DNA from: Bradyrhizobium commune
Lineage (GTDB): Bacteria; Pseudomonadota; Alphaproteobacteria; Rhizobiales; Xanthobacteraceae
Length of the DNA: 64,000 bases
Direction: 5' to 3'
NCBI RefSeq assembly: GCF_015624505.1
Contig: NZ_CP061379.1
Location: forward strand, 4,712,001 to 4,776,000
Shown here piece after piece: positions 27,741-35,948 of the stretch (its first letter is position 1; every line of letters begins with the position of its first letter). The notes below the pieces were generated by a model that did not search any database, was not told the DNA's origin, and saw nothing but the letters and a program-made list of their open reading frames with translations. The position numbers and the translations under genes were made by a program.

Positions 27741-29336
27741 ATGAGTAACCCCGCTGAAAAGCCTGAAGTTGTGCAGCTTCCGGCCGAACCGGTCAGCGCT
27801 CCGTCGGCGAGCAGCCGAAGGGCTGCGGCGCAGCGGGTGCGCGAGGCGCGCGACAAGTTAACGTCGACCAGCGGAACCCGGCCGGCGTTCGACGCCGAGC
27901 TGTTGCGCCAATACGCCCAGACCCGGCTGTCGGCCTCCTATGTCGTGATGCTGCTGGTGGTCGCCACCGGCGTGCTGTTCGGATTGTGGATGCAGCCGAT
28001 CCCGGCCGCGGCCTGGACCGCCGGCATGCTTTGCATCCACGGCGCGATGATCCGCAGCTGCCAGCGTTTCCTGGCCGAGCCTGCCTCGCCCACTTCCGTG
28101 CGGGCCTGGCGCACCCGCTTCGTCGTGCTCGACCTGCTCTATGGCCTGTGCTGGATGGCGATCCTGATCCATCCCGTGCTCGACATGGTCACGGAAACGC
28201 TGATGATGTTCTTGATGCTGCTGGTAATCGCAGTATCGAGCATGCTCGCCGCCAACCTGCCGATCGCGGCCCTTGCCGCCACCGCGCCGGTCGCAGCCGC
28301 GATGGCGATGAGCTTTGCGATGAGCGGGTCGCTGGACAATTACATCCTGGCAGCGCTGGCGCTCGCGGCCGAAGGCTACTTCGTCTTGTTGGCACACCAG
28401 CTGCACTCCTCGACCTTCGCGACGCTGGAGGCGCGCGCGGAGAAGGACGCGCTGATCGGCGAGCTCGAGCAGGCCAAGGCGATCTCGGATGAAGCGCGCC
28501 ATCGCGCCGAATCCGCCAACGTCGCCAAATCGCGCTTCCTCGCGCAGATGAGCCACGAGCTGCGCACGCCGCTGAACGCGATCCTCGGTTTCTCCGAGGT
28601 GATGAAGAGCGAGATTTTTGGCGCGCATGCCGTGCCGGTTTACAAGGAATACTCGGCGGACATCCATAATTCCGGCGTGCACCTGCTCAACCTCATCAAC
28701 GAAATCCTCGATCTGTCGCGGATCGAGGCCGGCCGCTACGAGTTGAACGAGGAAGCGGTGTCGCTGGTCGGCATCGTCGCCGACTGCCATCATTTGATGA
28801 AGCTGCGCGCTTCCAGCCGCGGCATCACGATCCACGAGGTGTTCGAGCAGGCCATGCCGCGGCTCTGGGCCGACGAGCGCGCGATCCGCCAGGTGGTGCT
28901 CAATCTGCTCTCCAACTCGATCAAGTTCACCCCGCAGGGCGGCGATATCTGGCTCAAGGCGGGCTGGACCGCGTCGGGCGGACAATATCTCTCGGTGAAG
29001 GATTCCGGCCCCGGCATCCCCGAGGACGAGATTCCGGTCGTGCTCGCCTCGTTCGGCCAGGGCTCCAACTCGATCAAATCGGCCGAACAGGGCGCAGGCC
29101 TCGGCCTGCCCATCGCGAAGAACCTGATCGACCTGCATGGCGGCACGTTCACGCTGAAATCGAAGCTGCGCATCGGCACCGAGGTCATCGTCACCTTCCC
29201 GCCGGAGCGCGTGATGAGCGCGCTGGCGCCGCTGTCGGAGGACGCCCCGCCGCTTCAGCCTGACGTTGCCGCCGTCCCTGACGAGAAGCGCCGGCCGCGG
29301 CACAAGCCGATCATGAGCGCAGGCACGGGTTCCTAA
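27741..29336 (+). CDS. Membrane histidine kinase, PleC/DivJ-like
   Basis: A 531-residue kinase from the ATG at 27741 (a TTG one codon earlier is possible). After a cytoplasmic N-terminus of about 65 residues come six membrane helices between residues 70 and 230. A coiled-coil follows, with the HisKA motif MSHELRTPLNAILGFSEVMK near 275. The ATPase motifs are VLNLLSNSIKFTPQGG, DSGPGIPEDE and GAGLGLPIAKNL. The extended HisKA sequence resembles that of the PleC, DivJ and PdhS kinases that act on DivK in alphaproteobacteria. The CtrA box in the promoter fits a cell-cycle role. No response regulator gene adjoins. Confidence 0.88.
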   Translation: MSNPAEKPEVVQLPAEPVSAPSASSRRAAAQRVREARDKLTSTSGTRPAFDAELLRQYAQTRLSASYVVMLLVVATGVLFGLWMQPIPAAAWTAGMLCIHGAMIRSCQRFLAEPASPTSVRAWRTRFVVLDLLYGLCWMAILIHPVLDMVTETLMMFLMLLVIAVSSMLAANLPIAALAATAPVAAAMAMSFAMSGSLDNYILAALALAAEGYFVLLAHQLHSSTFATLEARAEKDALIGELEQAKAISDEARHRAESANVAKSRFLAQMSHELRTPLNAILGFSEVMKSEIFGAHAVPVYKEYSADIHNSGVHLLNLINEILDLSRIEAGRYELNEEAVSLVGIVADCHHLMKLRASSRGITIHEVFEQAMPRLWADERAIRQVVLNLLSNSIKFTPQGGDIWLKAGWTASGGQYLSVKDSGPGIPEDEIPVVLASFGQGSNSIKSAEQGAGLGLPIAKNLIDLHGGTFTLKSKLRIGTEVIVTFPPERVMSALAPLSEDAPPLQPDVAAVPDEKRRPRHKPIMSAGTGS

Positions 29337-29380
29337 ACACATGCTTGCACACCTGCTCGACAATCCCCCACTATGTCCGG

Positions 29381-29584
29381 ATGAGCAAAGAAACGCCGTG
29401 CGTCGCCGTCTGCATGATCGATCCCAAGACCAAGCTGTGCTTCGGCTGCGGCCGCACGCTGCCGGAGATCGCGCGCTGGCACGCAATGGAGAGCACGGGA
29501 CGGCTCGCATTGATGGCGCTGTTGCCGGCGCGCATGGCGGACGCGGGATTGCAACCGATCGCGGGATCGCCCAAGCGCGCCTGA
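29381..29584 (+). CDS. DUF1289 protein
   Basis: A 67-residue protein from the ATG at 29381 (MSKETPCVAVC). Four cysteines in the order C-x3-C then C-x2-C (KLCFGCGRTLPEIARW) fit DUF1289, a small family thought to bind a metal or an iron-sulfur cluster. The function is unknown. The gene is 45 bases after the kinase and 28 before the aspartic protease and may be co-transcribed with both. Confidence 0.85.
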   Translation: MSKETPCVAVCMIDPKTKLCFGCGRTLPEIARWHAMESTGRLALMALLPARMADAGLQPIAGSPKRA

Positions 29585-29612
29585 GCGGCCTGCGCGCATC
29601 CGGAGGCGCGCG

Positions 29613-30167
29613 ATGATCCGCTTCCTGCTCGTTCTCCTCATGCTCGCCGGCACCGCCGGTGCCGTCGTCGCCTATGGCGATCCCGACCAGATCGCGCGCG
29701 CGAGCAACAAGGTCTCGCACATGTTCCGCGGGCAGAGCGCCGCGCCCGCCCCCGCCGTGCAGATCCAGCGCGGCCAGGGTGGCGAATTCGCGCTGCGCGC
29801 CAAGATCAACGGCGTCGCCGCGCCGATGGTGATCGACACCGGCGCGACGTCCGTGGTGCTGACCTGGGAGACAGCAAAAGCGATCGGGCTGCCGCTCGAT
29901 ATGCTGGAATATGACGTCGATCTCGAAACCGCAGGCGGCCACACCAAGGCGGCGCGGCTCACGATCGACCGGCTCGCCGTCGGCCATCTCGTCGAAAAGT
30001 CGGTGCCGGCCCTCGTCGTGCCGCGTGGCCTGATGAAGACCAATTTGCTCGGCATGAGCTTCCTCGACCGCCTGGAGAGCTGGGGCGTGCGTTCGGATAC
30101 GCTGATGCTCACCGGTTATCCGGAGCTGCAAACGAGCCATCGCCGCCCACGCACGACAGTCGATTAA
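29613..30167 (+). CDS. TIGR02281-type retropepsin-like aspartic protease
   Basis: The 184-residue protein has an N-terminal membrane anchor (residues 3-20) and a single aspartic protease lobe. The active site is MVIDTGATSVVLTWETAKAI near residue 73, with the conserved flap region following and the second motif KTNLLGMSFLDRL near 150. Single-lobe enzymes of clan AA act as dimers. This TIGR02281 family is widespread in alphaproteobacteria and probably faces the periplasm. Substrates are unknown. The gene follows DUF1289 closely. Confidence 0.88.
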   Translation: MIRFLLVLLMLAGTAGAVVAYGDPDQIARASNKVSHMFRGQSAAPAPAVQIQRGQGGEFALRAKINGVAAPMVIDTGATSVVLTWETAKAIGLPLDMLEYDVDLETAGGHTKAARLTIDRLAVGHLVEKSVPALVVPRGLMKTNLLGMSFLDRLESWGVRSDTLMLTGYPELQTSHRRPRTTVD

Positions 30168-30228
30168 CCGACATCACATCCGCAACGATCGCCGAACCTA
30201 TACCAAGTGTGGCATTTCCGCTATTTAC

Positions 30229-30246
30229 AAACCGCCTGGTCGGTTT
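30229..30246. promoter_or_regulatory. Operator-like dyad upstream of an outer-membrane protein gene
   Basis: AAACCG and CGGTTT arms are separated by six bases. The layout resembles TetR-family operators. It lies 79 bases before the start codon at 30325. No regulator gene is near, so this is only a candidate. Confidence 0.4.
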
Positions 30247-30324
30247 ATAGATAGCGCCATCCCGGTTAGGGGTTGGACAAGCGCTGCTCTCCGCCGGAAG
30301 CGGCCAAGTGGGAGATCGAGAGTC

Positions 30325-30987
30325 ATGATTGCGAGAGCCGCCTTACACCGCGCGAAGTGCGCCCTGCCCCTTGCGACGGCCCTCGCCGCAGCCAGCGCGA
30401 GCGCTGCGGACCTGTCTCCGCGCTACGCAGCGTCTGCCTATACGGCGCCGCAGCCGGTCTATTCCTGGACAGGACTCTATGCCGGCCTCAACGCTGGCTA
30501 CGCCGAGAGCAGCGACAATGCCGTCAACAATCTCGCAGGCGTCAGCGGCGGCAAGGTCAAGGGCGCCATCGGCGGCGTGCAGATCGGCTACAACTACCAG
30601 CTCTCGCCGATGTTCGTGGTCGGCATCGAGAATGATTTCGAGGGCGGAGACCTGAAGAACCACGACACGCTCAACAGCGCCGCGGTGAGCCTGCCCTTGT
30701 ACATGACCGGCCGCGCCCGCGCCGGCATCGCGACGATGGATTCACGCCTGCTGTTTTTCGGCACCGCGGGTCTTGCCACCGGCGAATTGAAGGACGGCGG
30801 CCTCAACAAGATGAAGATGGGCTGGACCGCAGGCGGCGGCGTCGAATGGGCGTTCCTGCCGAAATGGTCGGCCAAGGCCGAGTATCTCTACACCGAGTTC
30901 AAGCACGACAACCTTCCGGACTGGAACGCCGCGAAATTCCACAGCTTCCGCGTCGGCGTGAACTATCATTTCGACCTGTTCCGCTGA
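30325..30987 (+). CDS. Outer-membrane beta-barrel protein, Omp25-like
   Basis: A 220-residue precursor with a signal peptide cleaved near ASA-AD (residue 28). The mature start DLSPRYAA, followed by PVYSWTGLYAGLNAGYAESS, is the usual opening of the Omp25/RopB-type eight-strand porins of Rhizobiales. Alternating strands follow (GGVQIGYNYQLSPMFVVGIE, KWSAKAEYLYTEF), and the protein ends in a C-terminal strand FRVGVNYHF with terminal DLFR. A role in outer-membrane integrity is likely. The ribosome site is GGGAGATCGAGAG. The gene has its own terminator. Confidence 0.9.
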   Translation: MIARAALHRAKCALPLATALAAASASAADLSPRYAASAYTAPQPVYSWTGLYAGLNAGYAESSDNAVNNLAGVSGGKVKGAIGGVQIGYNYQLSPMFVVGIENDFEGGDLKNHDTLNSAAVSLPLYMTGRARAGIATMDSRLLFFGTAGLATGELKDGGLNKMKMGWTAGGGVEWAFLPKWSAKAEYLYTEFKHDNLPDWNAAKFHSFRVGVNYHFDLFR

Positions 30988-30998
30988 GCCTGATCGAC

Positions 30999-31028
30999 GA
31001 AGAGCCGGATCTTGCGTTCCGGCTCTTC
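30999..31028 (+). terminator. Rho-independent terminator of the porin gene
   Basis: An 11-bp stem (GAAGAGCCGGA and complement) with an 8-base loop is followed by TTCGTC. It lies 11 bases beyond the stop and 16 bases before the convergent dusA end. Confidence 0.65.
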
Positions 31029-31044
31029 TTCGTCGCGCGCGAAG

Positions 31045-32037
31045 CTAAGCGGCAGCCTCTGCCGGCGCACGCGTACCGACGTGCGCGATTGCGTCGCGCA
31101 ACGCCTCGATGCCGGCGCCCTGCTTCACGCCCTGCTCTGCGAGATGACGGCGGAAGGCGCGCGCACCGGGCACGGCGTGGAAGGCGCCGACGAAATGCCG
31201 CGTGATCGCATGCAGCCGCGTGCCGCGCGCGAGTTGTTGGTCGATATACGGCATCATCGCCTCGAGTGCGCCCTGCATGGTCGCATGCGGCGCCGTCTCA
31301 CCGAAGATGTCATCATCGACGGCGAGCAGCCGCCACGGCTCCTGATAGGCGGCACGGCCGAGCATCACACCGTCGACGTGGGCGAGATGAGCCTTCGCCT
31401 CGTCGATGCTCAGGATGCCGCCATTGATGATAACAGGCACGTCTGGCATCGCGCGCTTGAGCCGATAGACGCGGTCGTAGTCGAGCGGCGGGATGTCGCG
31501 GTTCTCCTTCGGCGATAGACCGTTGAGCCAGGCCTTGCGGGCATGCACGATCAATGCGTCGGAGCCCGCGGCGACTACGGCGCGCGCGAGCGTATCGAGC
31601 GCCATCTCGGGATCCTGGTCGTCGATCCCGATGCGACACTTCACGGTGACGGGTACGGTGACCGCGGCCTTCATCGCAGCGACGCCGGTCGCGACAAGCT
31701 CCGGCTCCGCCATCAGGCAGGCGCCGAAACGGCCGTCCTTCACGCGATCGGACGGGCAACCAACATTGAGATTGATTTCGTCATAGCCAAAATCCTCGCC
31801 GATCCGAGCCGCGAGCGCGAGCTGGCGCGGATCCGAGCCGCCGAGCTGAAGCGCCACCGGATGCTCGCTCGCATCAAACCCGAGCAGCCGCTCCCGATCG
31901 CCATGAATGACGGCGCCGGTCGTCAGCATCTCCGTATAGAGCAGCGCCCGCCGGGTCAGGTGACGGTGGAACACCCGGCAGTGCCGGTCGGTCCAATCCA
32001 TCATGGGGGCTATGGAAAATTTCCAGCGTGAAATCAA
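31045..32037 (-). CDS. dusA: tRNA-dihydrouridine synthase A
   Basis: The conserved protein starts around the TTG at 32037, giving 330 residues; the frame stays open upstream to 32229 but that part has no family resemblance. The FMN-binding start is SIAPMMDWTDRHCR. The catalytic cysteine lies in NLNVGCPSDRVKDGRFGA near residue 92. Phosphate-binding segments are VIINGGI and VMLGRAAYQEPW. The length and the MMDWTDRHCR block point to DusA, which reduces uridines 20 and 20a in tRNA. It is convergent with the porin gene and downstream of dhaK on the same strand, with 146 bases between. Confidence 0.92.
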   Translation of the reverse strand: MISRWKFSIAPMMDWTDRHCRVFHRHLTRRALLYTEMLTTGAVIHGDRERLLGFDASEHPVALQLGGSDPRQLALAARIGEDFGYDEINLNVGCPSDRVKDGRFGACLMAEPELVATGVAAMKAAVTVPVTVKCRIGIDDQDPEMALDTLARAVVAAGSDALIVHARKAWLNGLSPKENRDIPPLDYDRVYRLKRAMPDVPVIINGGILSIDEAKAHLAHVDGVMLGRAAYQEPWRLLAVDDDIFGETAPHATMQGALEAMMPYIDQQLARGTRLHAITRHFVGAFHAVPGARAFRRHLAEQGVKQGAGIEALRDAIAHVGTRAPAEAAA

Positions 32038-32183
32038 AATCTTAGCCTGCGACGAGTGCGGTGCGATCGCTCTTGTAATACCGGTCTTGGGGTTTCGCAA
32101 ATGCATCAAGCAGACGAGGCGCCGCAAGGATGACGCCGCGGGCCTCGACGCTATCCGCGCCGAGCGTTGAAATTTGGAGCCTG

Positions 32184-33173
32184 TCAGATCCCCCAACGCA
32201 GAGCTGCTGTCTGCACCGGGGCATCCCACAATCGCGTTGCGTTGCTATCGAGCACAGATACGGTGATCGAGACACCGGCCATGTCCAGAGATGTGACGTA
32301 GGAACCGGTCAGGAAACGCGTCGCCGTTATTCCTGCGCGATCCAAAATCCGCTTGGCGGCATTGACCATCAGATAAAGCTCGATCAAAGGCGTCGCGCCG
32401 AAGCCATTAACGAGAAGCACGACCTCGCTGCCCTTGCTGGGCTCGAGATCCTTCAGGATCGCTTCAACCAGCTCGGCGGCAATCGCATCGGCAGAAGCCA
32501 ACGGCACCCTGCGACGACCGGGCTCGCCATGAATGCCGACGCCCATCTCCATCTCATTGTCGGGCAACGTAAAGTTTGGCCGTCCAGCCGCCGGTACGGT
32601 ACATGGCAACAAGGCAACGCCCATCGAGCGTGTACGCCGATTGACCTCGTCGCCGAGAGCCTTAAGCGCCGCAAGGGACATCCCGGTCTCAGCCGCGGCA
32701 CCGACCATTTTTTCCACGATCAATGTTCCAGCGACGCCGCGACGGCCGGTGGTGTAGGTCGACTTTTCGACCGCCACATCGTCGTTCGTCACCACGCTTG
32801 CAACCTCCCGGCCGGCCATCTCGGCTGCCATGGTGAAATTCATCACATCGCCTTCGTAGTTCTTGACGATGAACAGCACGCCAGCGCCGGTATCGACGGC
32901 TTCCGCAGCCTCGATCATCTGGTCGGGTGTTGGCGAGGTGAAGACCTGCCCGGGGCAAGCCGCGTCAAGCATGCCGAGACCAACAAAGCCCGCGTGCAGC
33001 GGCTCATGCCCGGAGCCGCCTCCCGAAATCAGAGCGACCTTGCCCGGCTTCAATTCGCGGCGACGCACGAATTTGCGCTCGGGACCGAGCTGAAGGAGAT
33101 CGGCGTGCGCCGCAGCCAGGCCGTCCAGACTTTCTTCGAGTATCGTATCGGTGCTGTTGATCAGCTTTTTCAT
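32184..33173 (-). CDS. dhaK: Dihydroxyacetone kinase subunit DhaK
   Basis: A 329-residue substrate-binding subunit. SGGGSGHEPLHAGFVG near residue 50 shapes the substrate pocket, and the histidine of GIHGEPGRR (near 215) is the residue that binds dihydroxyacetone covalently as a hemiaminal. DhaK receives phosphate from DhaL-ATP in a PEP-dependent system. It is the last gene of the operon, 40 bases after the HTH gene and some 2.8 kb downstream of dhaL, an unusual order. The true substrate may be dihydroxyacetone, glyceraldehyde or a four-carbon ketose, because related kinases vary. Confidence 0.93.
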   Translation of the reverse strand: MKKLINSTDTILEESLDGLAAAHADLLQLGPERKFVRRRELKPGKVALISGGGSGHEPLHAGFVGLGMLDAACPGQVFTSPTPDQMIEAAEAVDTGAGVLFIVKNYEGDVMNFTMAAEMAGREVASVVTNDDVAVEKSTYTTGRRGVAGTLIVEKMVGAAAETGMSLAALKALGDEVNRRTRSMGVALLPCTVPAAGRPNFTLPDNEMEMGVGIHGEPGRRRVPLASADAIAAELVEAILKDLEPSKGSEVVLLVNGFGATPLIELYLMVNAAKRILDRAGITATRFLTGSYVTSLDMAGVSITVSVLDSNATRLWDAPVQTAALRWGI

Positions 33174-33213
33174 GAGCGTCCTCCCCGTCTGGTCCAGAGT
33201 TCAAATCAACGGC

Positions 33214-33639
33214 CTAACCCACGCTTTCTGCGAAACGCGTGAGCTGCGCGGCGAAATCCGCGATGAGCTGTTCCAGCGCACGATTCTTCTTGTCATCCCC
33301 GAGTTCGGGCACGGTCACCGAAATGATACGCGTGCGCGCTTCGCGGTGGGGTGCGCGCAGTCTCCCAGGATGGGCGCGGCCATACGCATCCAGAAACGCC
33401 GAACGCTCGGCGCTGGACAGATGGCAGATCTCGAAGATGACGGCGACATGCTTCGCAGGAATCGGCACCAGATAGGCCGGATTGGTGATCTGACTTATGA
33501 AGGAGCGATTCTTGCCCAGCGCGGCCGCAAGCTTCAGCCGCGTCCCCGAGGGCCTGTTGTCGAGCACCCGTCGCAGGATGACCTTGTATTCCGCGACGTT
33601 TTTGTCACCGGGCATGCCGTCGCCGACGTCGTCCTTCAT
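33214..33639 (-). CDS. Small helix-turn-helix protein of the dha operon
   Basis: A 141-residue protein whose ATG overlaps the enzyme I stop by four bases (ATGA). Residues 15-75 contain TRLKLAAALGKNRSFISQIT, which resembles the helix-turn-helix of XRE-type regulators. ERSAFLDAYGRAHPG follows, and then an Arg-rich segment and a helical tail. No enzyme motif is present. Its position between enzyme I and DhaK suggests it senses or controls the dha operon, perhaps through the dyad at 42,382-42,409. This is inference. It could also be a post-translational partner. Confidence 0.65.
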   Translation of the reverse strand: MKDDVGDGMPGDKNVAEYKVILRRVLDNRPSGTRLKLAAALGKNRSFISQITNPAYLVPIPAKHVAVIFEICHLSSAERSAFLDAYGRAHPGRLRAPHREARTRIISVTVPELGDDKKNRALEQLIADFAAQLTRFAESVG

Positions 33640-35243
33640 GCATCAACCTTTGCGATAGCGGCCTTCAGCCGTGCGACGGCAATCGGCGACACCGAGAGAG
33701 TCGTCAGTCCGGTCGCGAGCAGCGCCCTCGTCAGATTGGTATCGGCCGCAGCGTCGCCGCAGAGCGAGACCTCGACACCACGCTTTAGCCCGGCCTCGAC
33801 GGTCGCTTCTATCAATGCCAGCACGGCTGGATTGCCGGTATCGTTGAGGTCGGCGACCGCGCCAATGTCGCGCGCCGCCGCCATCGTGTACTGGGTCAGG
33901 TCGTTCGAACCGATGGAATAGAATGCAGCGGCGAAATCCACGGCGCGGAGCGCCGCCGCGGGGATCTCGACCATGATGCCGAGCGGCGGGCGAACACAGG
34001 CAATTCCTTTCGCATGGAGGGCTGCGAACTCCGCGCCAAGCATTTCGTTCGCGCGGTCGAATTCGGACGGGACCGCAACCATGGGCAACATCACTTTCAG
34101 CGTCCCGTGAACAGCCGCACGGCAAAGCGCGCGGAGTTGCACGCGAAACACCTCCGGCCGCGCCAGCGAGAGGCGGATCCCACGCAGACCGAGAAACGGA
34201 TTGCTCTCGCCATCGACCGTCACACCTGCAATCGGCTTGTCTCCGCCTGCATCAAGCGTGCGGATCGTCACCGGCTTGCCCTGGGCCCAGACCAGAATAT
34301 CCCGATAGACCCGGTATTGCGTTTCCTCGTCCGGCAGGCCGTGAGACGTCTCGAACAGGAATTCCGTGCGCACCAGGCCGATGCCGTCGCAAATCGCGGG
34401 ATCGAGGTTCGCAAGATCCTCGGGCGCGGCGACATTGAGCAGAACCGCAATCCGCCGACCATCGGCAACAAAGGCAGGTGCAAGGCTGGCGGCTTCGGCG
34501 GCGGCCAGCGCAGTCCTTGCGGCCGTCATGCGGCGCTCAAAGAGCCGTACGGTCTCCGGCTCCGGATCGAAGATGACACGTCCTGCATCGCCGTCTACCA
34601 GCGCCAACGCCGGCGGCTGCCCTTTCCATGACAACGGGCCCAGCCCGACGACCATCGGCGCCCCCCGCGCCCGCGCCAACATGGCGACATGCGACGAAGG
34701 CGAACCACTGGCGAGCGCGATTGCGCCGCCTTGCGACCAGTCGGTCGCAAGGAAGACGGACGGCGTGAGGTCGTCAGCCGCAACAATCGAGCCACCGGCG
34801 ATTCCGGCGACCGTGTCCACGCCGCCTAGATGCGCGAGCACGCGATCGCGGATGTCGACGATATCGACGGCGCGGGCACGGAAATATTCATCTTCGGCCG
34901 TGCGATAGCCCGCGATCTCTGCGTCGAGCGCCTGACGCCAGGCATGGTCGGCGGAGATCCCCGTCGAGATGACCTCATACGCCGCATCTGCCAGCGCCTC
35001 GTCTTCAAGCATGGCCGCCTGGAATTCGAGAATCTCCGCCGCCTCGCCCTGAATCGTCTTGATCAGCCCGGCAACCTCCCCCCTCGCGCCTTCAATGGCC
35101 GCTCGCAGCGCCGCCGCTTCCTGCGCGGGATCCTCGCTCGCAATTCTCCCGGCCACGGCCGCAGTCAGCATGGCGACCGGACCGATCGCGAGACCCGGCG
35201 ACGCAGCGCGGCCAATGAGTTGGATCTCGCCCACCGCCGTCAA
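33636..35243 (-). CDS. PTS enzyme I (PEP-protein phosphotransferase) of the Dha relay
   Basis: The product is 535 residues from a TTG that overlaps the HPr stop (TTGA); a GTG three codons on is an alternative. The N-terminal part is the HPr-binding domain. The phospho-histidine lies in GSPSSHVAMLARARGAPM near residue 185. The C-terminal PEP-binding barrel is complete: GIGLVRTEFLF, GGDKP, YSIGSNDLTQYTMA and the catalytic cysteine in SLCGDAAAD. In Escherichia coli DhaM this activity is a truncated fused domain lacking the PEP barrel. Here it is a complete separate enzyme, so the relay can start from PEP on its own. Confidence 0.9.
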   Translation of the reverse strand: MTAVGEIQLIGRAASPGLAIGPVAMLTAAVAGRIASEDPAQEAAALRAAIEGARGEVAGLIKTIQGEAAEILEFQAAMLEDEALADAAYEVISTGISADHAWRQALDAEIAGYRTAEDEYFRARAVDIVDIRDRVLAHLGGVDTVAGIAGGSIVAADDLTPSVFLATDWSQGGAIALASGSPSSHVAMLARARGAPMVVGLGPLSWKGQPPALALVDGDAGRVIFDPEPETVRLFERRMTAARTALAAAEAASLAPAFVADGRRIAVLLNVAAPEDLANLDPAICDGIGLVRTEFLFETSHGLPDEETQYRVYRDILVWAQGKPVTIRTLDAGGDKPIAGVTVDGESNPFLGLRGIRLSLARPEVFRVQLRALCRAAVHGTLKVMLPMVAVPSEFDRANEMLGAEFAALHAKGIACVRPPLGIMVEIPAAALRAVDFAAAFYSIGSNDLTQYTMAAARDIGAVADLNDTGNPAVLALIEATVEAGLKRGVEVSLCGDAAADTNLTRALLATGLTTLSVSPIAVARLKAAIAKVDA

Positions 35244-35554
35244 GCCTCGCCGAAACCGTCGTGTACAAGCGCAAGCACAGCCGCAAGCGCCGCCTCGCCG
35301 TCGGGCCCGGTGACGCGGAAGTACAGCGTCGCCCCCTGCGGCGCTTTCACGCGCATCACCTTCACCGGGCTTTTGGCGTCCGTCCAGGGACCGTCTCCGG
35401 CGAGGGCAAGCTCGATCTTTGCGACAAATCTCTTCGCGCACTGCGTGAGCTTGACCGATGGCCGCGCATGAAGACCGACTTTGTTGACGAGAACCGCCGA
35501 AGCGGTCAACGGCATCGAGGTCTCACCTGCCCGGCCGGCATGGGCATCATGCAT
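35240..35554 (-). CDS. HPr-like phosphocarrier of the Dha relay
   Basis: A 104-residue protein from the ATG at 35554, five bases after GGAGGA. The phospho-histidine is in VNKVGLHARPSVKL near residue 29, as in HPr. The HPr regulatory serine region is replaced by KSPVKVMRVKAPQG, so control by HPr kinase at a canonical Ser46 is unlikely. The start overlaps the dhaM end by 8 bases and the stop overlaps the enzyme I start. It carries phosphate from enzyme I to DhaM. Confidence 0.9.
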   Translation of the reverse strand: MHDAHAGRAGETSMPLTASAVLVNKVGLHARPSVKLTQCAKRFVAKIELALAGDGPWTDAKSPVKVMRVKAPQGATLYFRVTGPDGEAALAAVLALVHDGFGEA

Positions 35555-35948
35555 AGAATTCCTCCGCGCTACGCTTGACGGCGGCAAGCGACGAACCACC
35601 CGAAGACTCCGTCGCCGCAATCACGGCCCCTTCGACCACCGGGGCATTGCAGACGACGACGCGCGCCCTGCGATCTTCGGCCAGCATTTCCACCGCCATC
35701 TCGGAATTTGTCTCCGCCCCACCAAGGTCGACGAGCACGGCTACGCCAGCCGGCGACCATACCGTCTCGATCGCCGCGAGGATTCCAGCAACATTCGTGC
35801 CGAGCCCTCCATCGACATCGCCGCCTGTCCAGGCCAGCGGCACTGCGTTGCCTACCATCTGGCGCACCATATCCGCGGCCCCTTCGGCTATCTTGGGCGA
35901 ATGTGAAACGATGACGATTCCGACGTTTCCGCGATTTGGACTGTTCAT
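35547..35948 (-). CDS. dhaM: Dihydroxyacetone kinase phosphotransfer subunit DhaM (EIIA domain only)
   Basis: A 133-residue protein equal to the first domain of DhaM, with the EIIA-mannose fold. The phospho-histidine is in GIVIVSHSPKIAEG near residue 16. The loop GGDVDGGLGTN and the strand GVAVLVDLGGAETNSEMA are typical. The HPr and enzyme I domains that are fused to it in E. coli are separate genes downstream. It phosphorylates ADP held on DhaL. The start overlaps the dhaL stop (ATGA). Confidence 0.92.
   Translation of the reverse strand: MNSPNRGNVGIVIVSHSPKIAEGAADMVRQMVGNAVPLAWTGGDVDGGLGTNVAGILAAIETVWSPAGVAVLVDLGGAETNSEMAVEMLAEDRRARVVVCNAPVVEGAVIAATESSGGSSLAAVKRSAEEFYA

Noticed and set aside
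27858..30140. A 760-codon open frame on the minus strand
   Set aside because: It is antisense to the histidine kinase, DUF1289 and protease genes, is very rich in Arg, His and Asp as GC-rich shadow frames are, and has no domain resemblance.
32042..32183. Possible C-terminal remnant of a protein in the gap between dhaK and dusA
   Set aside because: The residues (for example GADSVEARGVILAAPRLLD) look protein-like and recall the ends of sugar-kinase or ROK-type proteins, but the stretch is short and I could not tie it to a family.
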